Assembly (NCBI RefSeq): GCF_003987095.1
Contig: NZ_PIQA01000003.1
Span: forward strand, 124,001 to 188,000
Direction of reading: 5' to 3'
DNA length: 64,000 bases
From: Idiomarina piscisalsi
GTDB taxonomy: Bacteria > Pseudomonadota > Gammaproteobacteria > Enterobacterales > Alteromonadaceae
Shown: positions 56,996 to 64,000 of the stretch, one piece after another
How positions within the stretch are numbered: position 1 is the first letter of the stretch
Layout: every line of letters starts with the position of its first letter
Program-made: the position numbers and the translations under genes
The notes under the pieces: model-generated
The model's input: the letters and a program-made list of their open reading frames with translations, nothing else
What the model was told of the DNA's origin: nothing
Database searches by the model: none

Positions 56996-57493
56996 ATGAA
57001 CGAGCTCGACAGTGATGTTTGGTACGTTATTCGGACGAAACCTAAACAGGAAGAACGCGCTGCATTAAATCTTGAAAATCAGGGTTTTGAAGTATTTGCG
57101 CCTAAGTTAACGGTGAAAAAAATTCGCCGCGGCGTGCGCACGTCTGTTGTTGAGCCTATGTTCCCGAATTATTTATTTGTGAAGCTAGACGATATTATCG
57201 AGCAGTTTTATAAAATACGCAGTACCTATGGTGTGGCTGGCGTATTGAGGTTTGGTAACAATATTCCCAAAATTCCACAGCAGTGGGTCGACGAAATGAA
57301 AGGCGTTGACGAGCTGACAGATGAACAGGCCCCGAAAGTGGGTGATAGCGTCGAAATTCAGCAAGGGCCGTTCCGTGGCTTCCTTGCCAAAATTGTTCAG
57401 CTTGACGGCGAGTCACGATGCTTCGTCATGCTCGAGTGGATGCAAAAAGAAGTTAAAGCCAACTTCAGTTACAAAGAGCTTCAGTTTAAGTAA
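56996..57493 (+). CDS. rfaH: Transcription antitermination protein RfaH
   Basis: 165 residues (E. coli 162). NusG-type N-terminal domain WYVIRTKPKQEERAALNLEN and MFPNYLFVKLD, linker, and the C-terminal KOW-like domain (VGDSVEIQQGPFRGFLAKIV) that switches fold in RfaH. It is recruited at ops sites to let RNA polymerase read long cell-surface operons. Its last eight bases overlap the convergent protease gene. Confidence 0.93.
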   Translation: MNELDSDVWYVIRTKPKQEERAALNLENQGFEVFAPKLTVKKIRRGVRTSVVEPMFPNYLFVKLDDIIEQFYKIRSTYGVAGVLRFGNNIPKIPQQWVDEMKGVDELTDEQAPKVGDSVEIQQGPFRGFLAKIVQLDGESRCFVMLEWMQKEVKANFSYKELQFK

Positions 57494-60056
57494 CGCTTTT
57501 GCGTCGCACCAACCAAGCTATTGGAACCAACAGCAGTAACCAGGCAGCATTACCGCCGCTACTTCCTGACGAAGCTTCAGTGACAGTAAAGCTGGTTGTT
57601 GCTGTTTCGCTGTTACCTTCTGTATCACTCGCTGTCAGTCGGTATTCATAATCGCCGGTTGACAGACTACCTAATGACGCGGAGGCAGTATCACCTTCAT
57701 AATTGACGTTAGAAACACTGGTTTCACTACCGTCACTGTTTAGCCTAACTACCTCAATGCTGGATGCATCTAAGTTTCCGTCAGCATCAGTCACCGTTGC
57801 AGTTAGCGACACAGTTTGTCCAGCGATAGTATTGCTTGCTCGGAAGCTTCGTATAGTGGGCGCAATGGCTCTTGGTTCCACTGTCAAAGACACGTTAATG
57901 CTGCCACTACCGTCGCTAAAGTTCACTTGTAGCGGTACGGACAACGCCTGGTCGACGGCCGGTGTTTCACCAGTTAATTGAATATGACGCTCGCCTTCAA
58001 CGGCCGGCTCAACTTCTGCTGCGGTAAAGTTTTGAATAACGCCGTCGGTGTCGTCCACCGTAATAGCAACGTCCTCCGGTACATTATAAACGCTAATCGC
58101 AGAGTCCAGCGTCATAACCTCTCCAACACGTTCACCCTGGCTGACAAATGCTTGTGCGGCACCACCTGTCATGCTGTCAGGATCAATCCATAAACCGCTG
58201 GAAACGGAGAAGTCCGGTGCCTCAGTATTCACTACTTTTAACGGCAGATGATATGGGTTGTGAACATTGTCTTTGTCCAGGCCGGCACTAATATCAGCCA
58301 GTGACTGTTTAAGGGTTACTGTCATTGTTCGAGTAGTACCTGAGCCGGTTACTTCCCAGCTGAACCATTCAGCCGCATTGTCGATGCCGACTTGCTGACT
58401 GACGGCGGTGCCACTGGCCGTTACCGGAAGCGCAAACTGAATGGCAGAGTTGTCAGTGGTTTCATCAGAAAGCTCAATCGTAACCTGTGCCTGATCACCG
58501 GCTTCAACCAGGCTGAGAACATTATTATTCAATAAGAGGTAGTTCGCTGATGCGTCGGTGTAGTCACCACTAAAGCTGGCATTGCTAACAAAGCGCCAGC
58601 GGGCCGCGTCAGGATTGAGCTGATCAATGGCGATAACACACAGATTGTCAAAACCACCACCTGCTGGCGTCACAGCACCATTGGTGTTAACTGCCTGACT
58701 AGACGCTGTGTCTAAGAGCTGCTGTTGGAATATCTCTGACAGTTCTTCACACGCATTAGAGTAAATGGCGTAGTTGTCCGCACCCTCAACTCTCGGCCAG
58801 GTAAGTGTTACCTCATCATTTTCTGAACGAGTGACTTGCATACCCGCCACATTAGTTCTTGAGCTATTGTTCGACCAAATAACGCTGCTGCGCTGGGCGG
58901 CTAAGCTGGCATTGGCGGCGTCAATTTCAGACTCGGCTTTTCCTAACGGTAAGCCATAGTTGATGTCGACGAGGTCCGGGCTTGAAAATGCGGCTTCACT
59001 GAAACATTCACCAGAGCTAAATTCACTGCGGCAAACCGAGCCGTATGACATAGTTGTGAAAAAGCGACCCTCGCCTTCAATGTAGCCATAAGGGATATGA
59101 TTATCAAACTGTTTGCCGTCCCCACCACTCGAGTTATCAGCTAAAGTATAACGATCGTGTTTTAAGCCAAAATTGTGCCCGACTTCATGGGCAACGGTGC
59201 CGCTCCCCATGCAATCTATAGCGGTATAGCCAGCATTTGAGCCGCCACTGACAAAGTTCACTCGGTTATCACTGGTGTTAAAGTCGGACGCCCTGAACGC
59301 AATACCACATAGGTCGGGGTTTTCAGCACCGACAAAATGCACCACGTCAGCTTTGTAGCGATCTATCAGTCTTATTACCCGCTGATCATCGATAAGCTCA
59401 TCCAGTATGGTATCCGGGGTTTCATTAGGAAAGTCGGTTGTGCTCTCCGGTCTGAAAGGCTCCAAGCCAGCCACAGTCATAGAGATAGGAAGGTTTGATC
59501 GCTCAAATATCTGGTTACTTGTATCTACCGCACTTTGGACAGCCAGCTCTAAATCGTAATTGTTCTCCTCGGCGTACCCTAACAACCGGTCATCATAGAT
59601 AAACAAAACATCGAGTGAGTTATCAAATAACTGAACTTCATCCGCTGGAGCGGCCGATTTTTTGATGGAGTAAGACTTCTGAGGCAGAGCTTGTGCCTTC
59701 ACGCTCGTTGGAGTCTTTCTCTCAATTCGAGGTTGTTTAGGCTCTGCCGGCGGTAAGCTGGTGGTTTCTACTACCGTTTTTCCCTTTACCGTGCGAATAA
59801 TCACGGAGCCCGCTTTTGGGTGAGTGATTGAAATGAGCTGGTTGTCACCTCGTCGGTGCATAAAACCGAGGTGCTGGGTATCACCACTGGCCGTTTCAAA
59901 GGTCAGACGGTAGCTGCTTTGTGAAGAAAGCCGCTCTGCGAGGGTCGCTTCAATGGTTTCGTCGTTGACGTCGAGTTGAATCGCGTCTCCCAGGCTTTGA
60001 GCCCAGGTAAATATTGGTGTTAGAGCGACGAGTACGGCAGCAGCTATTTTTTTCAT
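57486..60056 (-). CDS. Secreted reprolysin-like zinc metalloprotease with GlyGly-CTERM tail
   Basis: 856 residues. Signal peptide (MKKIAAAVLVALTPIFTWAQ), a propeptide-like region with PxR and lysine-rich stretches, then an M12-type catalytic domain with the zinc site TVAHEVGHNFGLKHDRY (about 285-300) and a Met-turn TTMSYGSVC. The second half has Ig/cadherin-like beta domains (PTIRSFRASNTIAGQTVSLT, ATVTDADGNLDASSI). The end, SSGSSGGNAAWLLLLVPIAW then LVRRKSVT, is a GlyGly-CTERM signal: Gly-rich linker, hydrophobic helix, Arg/Lys tail. In relatives this tail is cut by rhombosortase and the protein leaves through the type II system, which this window also encodes. Confidence 0.88.
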   Translation of the reverse strand: MKKIAAAVLVALTPIFTWAQSLGDAIQLDVNDETIEATLAERLSSQSSYRLTFETASGDTQHLGFMHRRGDNQLISITHPKAGSVIIRTVKGKTVVETTSLPPAEPKQPRIERKTPTSVKAQALPQKSYSIKKSAAPADEVQLFDNSLDVLFIYDDRLLGYAEENNYDLELAVQSAVDTSNQIFERSNLPISMTVAGLEPFRPESTTDFPNETPDTILDELIDDQRVIRLIDRYKADVVHFVGAENPDLCGIAFRASDFNTSDNRVNFVSGGSNAGYTAIDCMGSGTVAHEVGHNFGLKHDRYTLADNSSGGDGKQFDNHIPYGYIEGEGRFFTTMSYGSVCRSEFSSGECFSEAAFSSPDLVDINYGLPLGKAESEIDAANASLAAQRSSVIWSNNSSRTNVAGMQVTRSENDEVTLTWPRVEGADNYAIYSNACEELSEIFQQQLLDTASSQAVNTNGAVTPAGGGFDNLCVIAIDQLNPDAARWRFVSNASFSGDYTDASANYLLLNNNVLSLVEAGDQAQVTIELSDETTDNSAIQFALPVTASGTAVSQQVGIDNAAEWFSWEVTGSGTTRTMTVTLKQSLADISAGLDKDNVHNPYHLPLKVVNTEAPDFSVSSGLWIDPDSMTGGAAQAFVSQGERVGEVMTLDSAISVYNVPEDVAITVDDTDGVIQNFTAAEVEPAVEGERHIQLTGETPAVDQALSVPLQVNFSDGSGSINVSLTVEPRAIAPTIRSFRASNTIAGQTVSLTATVTDADGNLDASSIEVVRLNSDGSETSVSNVNYEGDTASASLGSLSTGDYEYRLTASDTEGNSETATTSFTVTEASSGSSGGNAAWLLLLVPIAWLVRRKSVT

Positions 60057-60080
60057 GTTATTGACCCTTTTAATATCGCA

Positions 60081-60101
60081 CCTGACGTAAGTAACGTCAG
60101 G
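60081..60101. other. Palindrome upstream of the metalloprotease gene
   Basis: CCTGACGT and ACGTCAGG are perfect inverted repeats with a five-base centre, 25 bases before the protease start. It lacks a T run, so an operator is as likely as a terminator. Confidence 0.5.
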
Positions 60102-60116
60102 CTACAGCCACACCGA

Positions 60117-60142
60117 GGTAGGTTTAGTCATCACAACCTACC
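60117..60142. other. Stem-loop over the mltF stop codon
   Basis: GGTAGGTT and AACCTACC pair perfectly with a ten-base loop that holds the mltF stop. No T run follows; it may protect or end the mltF message. Confidence 0.45.
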
Positions 60143-61498
60143 CTGCTCGTCTAAATACTTAAGGGTGTCGTAAAAGCGGCGAATGTTACCAACGTAAGTG
60201 ACAGGCTCGTCGCCGCGCGCGAAGCCAAACCGTGTTTGTCGATAAAATTGCTTCTGGCGCAATAAAGGCAAGCGCTTTTTCACGTCGACCCAGCGGTCTG
60301 GATTGCCGCCCTGCTTTTCGGTCAGAATGCGTGCATCTTCCAAATGCCCGAAGCCAATATTATACGCCGCTAATGCAAACCAGGTACGGTCTGGCTGAGG
60401 AATTCGATCAGGCACCCGCTCTAACATACGCTCTAAATAACGTGCGCCACCGCGGATACTCTGCTCTGCATTAAGCCTGCTTCTCACGCCCATGGCTTTT
60501 GCTGTCGGTAGTGTCAGCATCATCATGCCACGCACGCCGGTTGGTGACACCGCCCGCGGGTTCCACAAAGACTCTTGATAAGAAATAGCCGCCAGTAAAC
60601 GCCAATCAAGAGTCCCGGAATGCTCTTTAAATAATTCTTTGTATTTAGGCAATATGGCATCTACTGCCTCTATAAATAGACTGGTCGTTACATAGTTAAA
60701 TTGTTTTACGTGCCCAAAATGCTGCTCTTTAATGTGCGCTAACCGTCCACTACTACGAATTTCCCCAAAGTACTCGATGACGGCTGCATACAGAGAATCA
60801 TCATTGCTTTGTGGTAATGCCCAGCCAATATCCTGATCATGTTTAACCGTAAAGGCCACGCTCAAATCCGGATGAAAGCGCCGCTGAATATCTAGCGCCG
60901 TGCTGTCCGTAATGGTGTAATCGATTTCTTCATTGATAACCATGCGTAATAATTCAACGGCATCATGGTCTGACGTTGCACGCCACTTTAGCGTAGGGAT
61001 ACTGTTCCCTAAGCTTTTCAGAAACTCGTGGTGTGAACTACCTTCGACCACAACAATTTCACCGTCAGTAATTTGTTGTAAGTCTCGCGGACGCTGACGA
61101 GCTCCCTGTTTGAACACTACTTTTTGGCTAATAACGTCGTAAGGGGGACTAAAACGAAACAACTGTGCCCGCGTCGACGTTCTATCGATACCCGCAGCTA
61201 CAATATCGACTTCCCCGCGTCGCAACATAGTAAATAAGTCATTTATGTCGAACCGCGGCACCATTTCCAGTTCGACGCCTAAACGATCAGCAAAGCGTTT
61301 CGCTAAATCATACTCAAAGCCCTGCTCCCGATCATGGTCGAAATAATAACTGGTTGGATTCATCAAGGTTCCAACTCGAAGTACCTGACGCTCCTGCACA
61401 ACCGTCATAGCATCTGGTCGGGTTTGTGGGGTACAGGCCGTCAATGTTGTGACGGCCAGAAACAAAGTTACTAAAAAATAAACTGCAGACTTCGGCAT
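60131..61498 (-). CDS. mltF: Membrane-bound lytic murein transglycosylase F
   Basis: 455 residues. The N-terminus has a lipobox-like TLTAC|T. A solute-binding-like domain (VLRVGTLMNPTSYYFDHDRE, ADRLGVELEMVPRFD, VDIVAAGIDRT) is followed by the catalytic SLT domain with the Glu in AAISYQESLWNPRAVSPTGV, then MMMLTLPTAKAMG and FALAAYNIGFGHLEDAR. It cleaves peptidoglycan strands with formation of anhydromuramic ends. Close to purL and tadA, as in E. coli. Confidence 0.96.
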   Translation of the reverse strand: MPKSAVYFLVTLFLAVTTLTACTPQTRPDAMTVVQERQVLRVGTLMNPTSYYFDHDREQGFEYDLAKRFADRLGVELEMVPRFDINDLFTMLRRGEVDIVAAGIDRTSTRAQLFRFSPPYDVISQKVVFKQGARQRPRDLQQITDGEIVVVEGSSHHEFLKSLGNSIPTLKWRATSDHDAVELLRMVINEEIDYTITDSTALDIQRRFHPDLSVAFTVKHDQDIGWALPQSNDDSLYAAVIEYFGEIRSSGRLAHIKEQHFGHVKQFNYVTTSLFIEAVDAILPKYKELFKEHSGTLDWRLLAAISYQESLWNPRAVSPTGVRGMMMLTLPTAKAMGVRSRLNAEQSIRGGARYLERMLERVPDRIPQPDRTWFALAAYNIGFGHLEDARILTEKQGGNPDRWVDVKKRLPLLRQKQFYRQTRFGFARGDEPVTYVGNIRRFYDTLKYLDEQGRL

Positions 61499-61499
61499 A

Positions 61500-62810
61500 T
61501 TAGAGTGATTCCAGCGCCCAATTCACGTAAAGCTCCGTACCTGTTTTAAGCGCATCTTCGTCCGCATAAAAGTAGGGCGAATGGTTGCTGGGCTCTTTGC
61601 TCATGTCTCGCTCAGGTGGTGTTACTCCCAAGAAGACAAACATACCGGGTACTTCCAGTGCGTAGTAAGAGAAGTCTTCCGCTCCTGTCACTAAAGGCAC
61701 TTCTTTGACTTTGTCTGCGCCAGCTACAGCTTTAGTTACCGGAAGCATCTGCTCTACGAGGTCGTCATCATTACTCGTTACCGGATAGCCTAAATCAACA
61801 TGTACATGAGCTTCTGCGCCATTAGCCTCCGCTGTTTTCTCAGCAGTGTGCTTTAACTTCGCGTGAATATCACTGCGAATGTCCATGTCGAAGTTACGGA
61901 TAGTACCAATAAGCGTCACATCGTCGGGAATAATGTTGTTACGAACACCGCCTTCAACAATGCCAAAGGAGAGAACCGCTGGTGCTTTGGTAATGTTCGT
62001 TTGGCGACTAATAATAGTCTGTGCGTTATTGATGATTTGCGCAGAAGTTACGATTGGATCAACACCGCCCCATGGAGTTGAGCCATGAGTTTGTTTACCT
62101 TTAACAGTAATTTCAAATTTATCAGACGAAGCCATTAATGGCCCCTTACGATAACCCACATGACCGGTCGGAAAGCCAGCCCAAACGTGAATTCCGAACA
62201 CTTTCTCCGGTTTGTTTTCAGCAATAAGATCACCAAATAAACCTTCTTTTAGCATGAGCTCCGCACCGCCTTCTTCACCTTCTGGTGCGCCTTCTTCTGC
62301 TGGCTGGAAGATAAACATAACGTTACCTTCCAACTGGTCTTTCATTTCTGCCAGTTTGGTCGCTGCGCCCATGAGCATAGCAACGTGAGTATCGTGACCA
62401 CAGGCATGCATAACGCCAACCTCTTTGCCCCGGTATTCAGAGGTAACTGTTGACTTGAACGGCACATCGGTTTTTTCAGTTACCGGCAAAGCGTCCATGT
62501 CGGCACGGAGTGCGATAGTGGGTCCTGGTTTGCTACCTTTTAACAGCCCAACGACACCGGTATGAGCAACGCCTGTCGCCACTTCCATACCCAATGATCG
62601 TAAATGTTTTTCCACCATTTTGGCAGTTTCAAACTCCCGGTTACTGAGCTCTGGATTCGCATGGATATGACGGCGCCACTCAATGACTTGCTGCTCTAAG
62701 TCATTGCCGACAGTCACTGGCGACTGCTGCGCCATAGCCTGACCGGGAAAGGCAAAGGCTCCCAAAGTGGCACTACTGGCCAACAGTAAACTGATAGCAA
62801 GCTTTTTCAT
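61500..62810 (-). CDS. Secreted M20-family amidohydrolase
   Basis: 436 residues with a signal peptide (LAISLLLASSATLGAFAFPG, then QAMA). M20/IAA-amino-acid hydrolase motifs: RRHIHANPELSNREFETAKM, ALRADMDALPV, MHACGHDTHVAMLMGAA (metal ligands) and IFQPAEEGAPEGEEGG. It probably removes acyl groups from N-acyl amino acids or small peptides in the periplasm. Substrate cannot be told. It fits an amino-acid-using lifestyle. One base separates it from mltF. Confidence 0.9.
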   Translation of the reverse strand: MKKLAISLLLASSATLGAFAFPGQAMAQQSPVTVGNDLEQQVIEWRRHIHANPELSNREFETAKMVEKHLRSLGMEVATGVAHTGVVGLLKGSKPGPTIALRADMDALPVTEKTDVPFKSTVTSEYRGKEVGVMHACGHDTHVAMLMGAATKLAEMKDQLEGNVMFIFQPAEEGAPEGEEGGAELMLKEGLFGDLIAENKPEKVFGIHVWAGFPTGHVGYRKGPLMASSDKFEITVKGKQTHGSTPWGGVDPIVTSAQIINNAQTIISRQTNITKAPAVLSFGIVEGGVRNNIIPDDVTLIGTIRNFDMDIRSDIHAKLKHTAEKTAEANGAEAHVHVDLGYPVTSNDDDLVEQMLPVTKAVAGADKVKEVPLVTGAEDFSYYALEVPGMFVFLGVTPPERDMSKEPSNHSPYFYADEDALKTGTELYVNWALESL

Positions 62811-62902
62811 AAATGCTCTCCTGTGCTCCCAAATTGAACTCGTTAAACCGGGAGGAATTGTTGTTCTGGTACTGGCTAATATCCTGCGCTAAAATCGCCG
62901 CC

Positions 62903-63379
62903 ATGACAACCGATGAAATTTATATGCAGCGAGCATTAGAGCTTGCCGAAAAAGCGCAACAAGCGGACGAAGTACCGGTTGGTGCGGTGCTGGTGCTAAA
63001 CGACGAGATTATTGGCGAGGGCTATAATCAGGTTATTAGCCTATCTGACCCGTCCGCCCATGCAGAAGCACAAGCCATTCGTGCCGCTGGGCAGTCTATT
63101 GAAAACTATCGGTTAGTCGACTCCACTCTGTACGTCACCCTAGAACCCTGTGCCATGTGCGCCGGGCTCATTACTCATGCTCGGGTTAAGCGCTTAGTGT
63201 TTGGCGCCAGCGACCCGCGAACCGGGGCTACCGGCACCGCTATTGAAGTGCTGAACCATGCGTCGATGAATCACAAAGTAGAGGTTGAAAGCGGCGTCTT
63301 GGCGGACGAATGTGGCGACATTTTGCGGCGTTTTTTCCGGGCACGCCGCAAGTCGTCGACCAAGCCAGCCAGTTCTTAG
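62903..63379 (+). CDS. tadA: tRNA-specific adenosine deaminase
   Basis: 158 residues from the ATG at 62903 (MTTDEIYMQRALELAEKAQQ); the frame is open upstream to 62813, but that part does not match the family. Zinc site His53 and catalytic Glu55 in AHAEAQAIRAAG, and Cys83/Cys86 in LEPCAMCAG. It converts A34 to inosine in tRNA-Arg, allowing CGN decoding. Basic C-terminal tail FFRARRKSSTK. Lies beside mltF as in E. coli. Confidence 0.95.
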   Translation: MTTDEIYMQRALELAEKAQQADEVPVGAVLVLNDEIIGEGYNQVISLSDPSAHAEAQAIRAAGQSIENYRLVDSTLYVTLEPCAMCAGLITHARVKRLVFGASDPRTGATGTAIEVLNHASMNHKVEVESGVLADECGDILRRFFRARRKSSTKPASS

Positions 63380-63397
63380 CCGACTCGCACTAAATAA

Positions 63398-63424
63398 AAC
63401 CCGGACTACATCAGTAGCCCGGTT
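63398..63424. terminator. Possible terminator between tadA and the antiporter gene
   Basis: An imperfect stem formed by AACCCGGACTAC and GTAGCCCGGTT with loop ATCA, one bulge and one mismatch, overlaps the stop codon of the convergent antiporter gene. An A-rich stretch on its left would give a U run on the minus strand. Confidence 0.5.
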
Positions 63425-64000
63425 GCCGCATAAGCCAGAGTCGCGCCAACACCTGCAATTAAAGCGTACGGCAATTGCGTCCTGACGTGATCGATATGCT
63501 CAACGCCTGAGGCCATAGACGCAATAATGGTGGTATCCGATATCGGCGATGCGTGGTCGCCGAAAATACCTCCCGAAATGGCGGCAGCAATAAACGGCGC
63601 GGGTGGCAAACCAAGTGTCATTGCCAAAGGAATAGCCAACGGCAACATTATGGCAAAAGTGCCCCAGCTTGAGCCTATGGAAAAACCGGTAATTGCCGAC
63701 AGCACAAAAATAAGCGGTAACAACATCCATAGCGCCACCGAACCGTCCAGAACAGACGCCAGGAACTCACCTGTGCCCAAGTCGCGTGTCAGCCCGCCAA
63801 GCGCTATCGACAACCATAAAATGACAGCCAACGGCAAAATATTCCAGGCACCTTTTAGTATGTACTCGACGATATCTTTAATGTTGACCGACTGCGTCAG
63901 CAAGGTACCGATACTCGCAATGCCCAACGCTATATATATGGCGATAAAGACACTCAGCGTACCGTCACCTTCGACCAAGACGCCGTTCCCGGTTATCAGC
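63406..64000 (-). CDS. NhaC-family Na+/H+ antiporter (partial, 5' end outside window)
   Basis: The frame runs from the right edge to a stop at 63406, giving about 198 C-terminal residues with six or so membrane helices. ILPLAVILWLSIALGGLTRD, GFSIGSSWGTFAIMLPLAIP and SGGIFGDHASPISDTTIIAS are hallmark segments of NhaC-type carriers (GDHxSPISDT). It would export sodium in exchange for protons or carry organic acids. The N-terminal half is missing, so the exact subfamily is open. Confidence 0.88.
   Translation of the reverse strand, partial: LITGNGVLVEGDGTLSVFIAIYIALGIASIGTLLTQSVNIKDIVEYILKGAWNILPLAVILWLSIALGGLTRDLGTGEFLASVLDGSVALWMLLPLIFVLSAITGFSIGSSWGTFAIMLPLAIPLAMTLGLPPAPFIAAAISGGIFGDHASPISDTTIIASMASGVEHIDHVRTQLPYALIAGVGATLAYAATGLLM

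Noticed and set aside
62813-62902. Longer N-terminus for tadA
   Set aside because: The 30 extra residues do not fit the family and overlap the promoter region of the divergent M20 gene.

Overview
The window looks like a chromosomal segment of a marine gammaproteobacterium, most likely Idiomarina or a close relative in Alteromonadales. This rests on gene order and protein character seen by eye (der-bamB-yfgM-hisS-ispG-rodZ-pilW-rlmN-ndk, a full gsp operon, gcvTHP, purL and mltF close together), not on a database search.

Layout. 1-4.4 kb: 3' part of a periplasmic alkaline phosphatase gene, xseA, and a metX-metY methionine operon behind two tandem MetJ boxes. 4.4-16.5 kb: mscS, then a complete twelve-gene type II secretion operon gspCDEFGHIJKLMN on the minus strand. 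16.5-17.8 kb: divergent heat-shock pair hslR-hslO. 17.8-26.9 kb: a long minus-strand housekeeping run from ndk back to der. 27-30.9 kb: msrA (with a perfect met box), an iscR-iscS pair with a near-perfect IscR site, trmJ and suhB. About 31-41.9 kb: an accessory segment with small hypothetical genes, two frameshifted pseudogenes (RhuM and VOC families), a NERD protein, a periplasmic ATP-dependent DNA ligase, a HigBA toxin-antitoxin pair, a stand-alone YidD-like gene, a HipB-like regulator, and a two-gene SIR2-HerA module that matches a known type of NAD-depleting anti-phage defence. 41.9-47.5 kb: gcvTHP with a divergent LysR regulator. 47.4-52.2 kb: a DabA-DabB inorganic-carbon uptake operon with a small third gene and a divergent LysR regulator. 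52.2-64 kb: purL, a small arginine-rich ORF, an RDD membrane protein, rfaH, a secreted zinc metalloprotease with a GlyGly-CTERM tail, mltF, an M20 amidohydrolase, tadA and a partial NhaC-type antiporter gene.

How parts work together. The gsp operon encodes the outer-membrane export machine. The large metalloprotease near 58-60 kb carries the C-terminal sorting tail that is linked in related bacteria to rhombosortase and type II secretion, so it is a likely client. Methionine supply (metXY) and methionine repair (msrA) both carry MetJ-type operators. The iscRS pair keeps autoregulation by IscR, but no scaffold genes follow and the IscS C-terminal tail is missing. The strongest candidates for unusual biology are the SIR2-HerA module with a small membrane-anchored protein encoded upstream, and the dab operon with its third small gene.

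Limits. No alignments or searches were run. Family names are from motif recognition, start choices are from visible ribosome binding sites, and composition statements are visual impressions.
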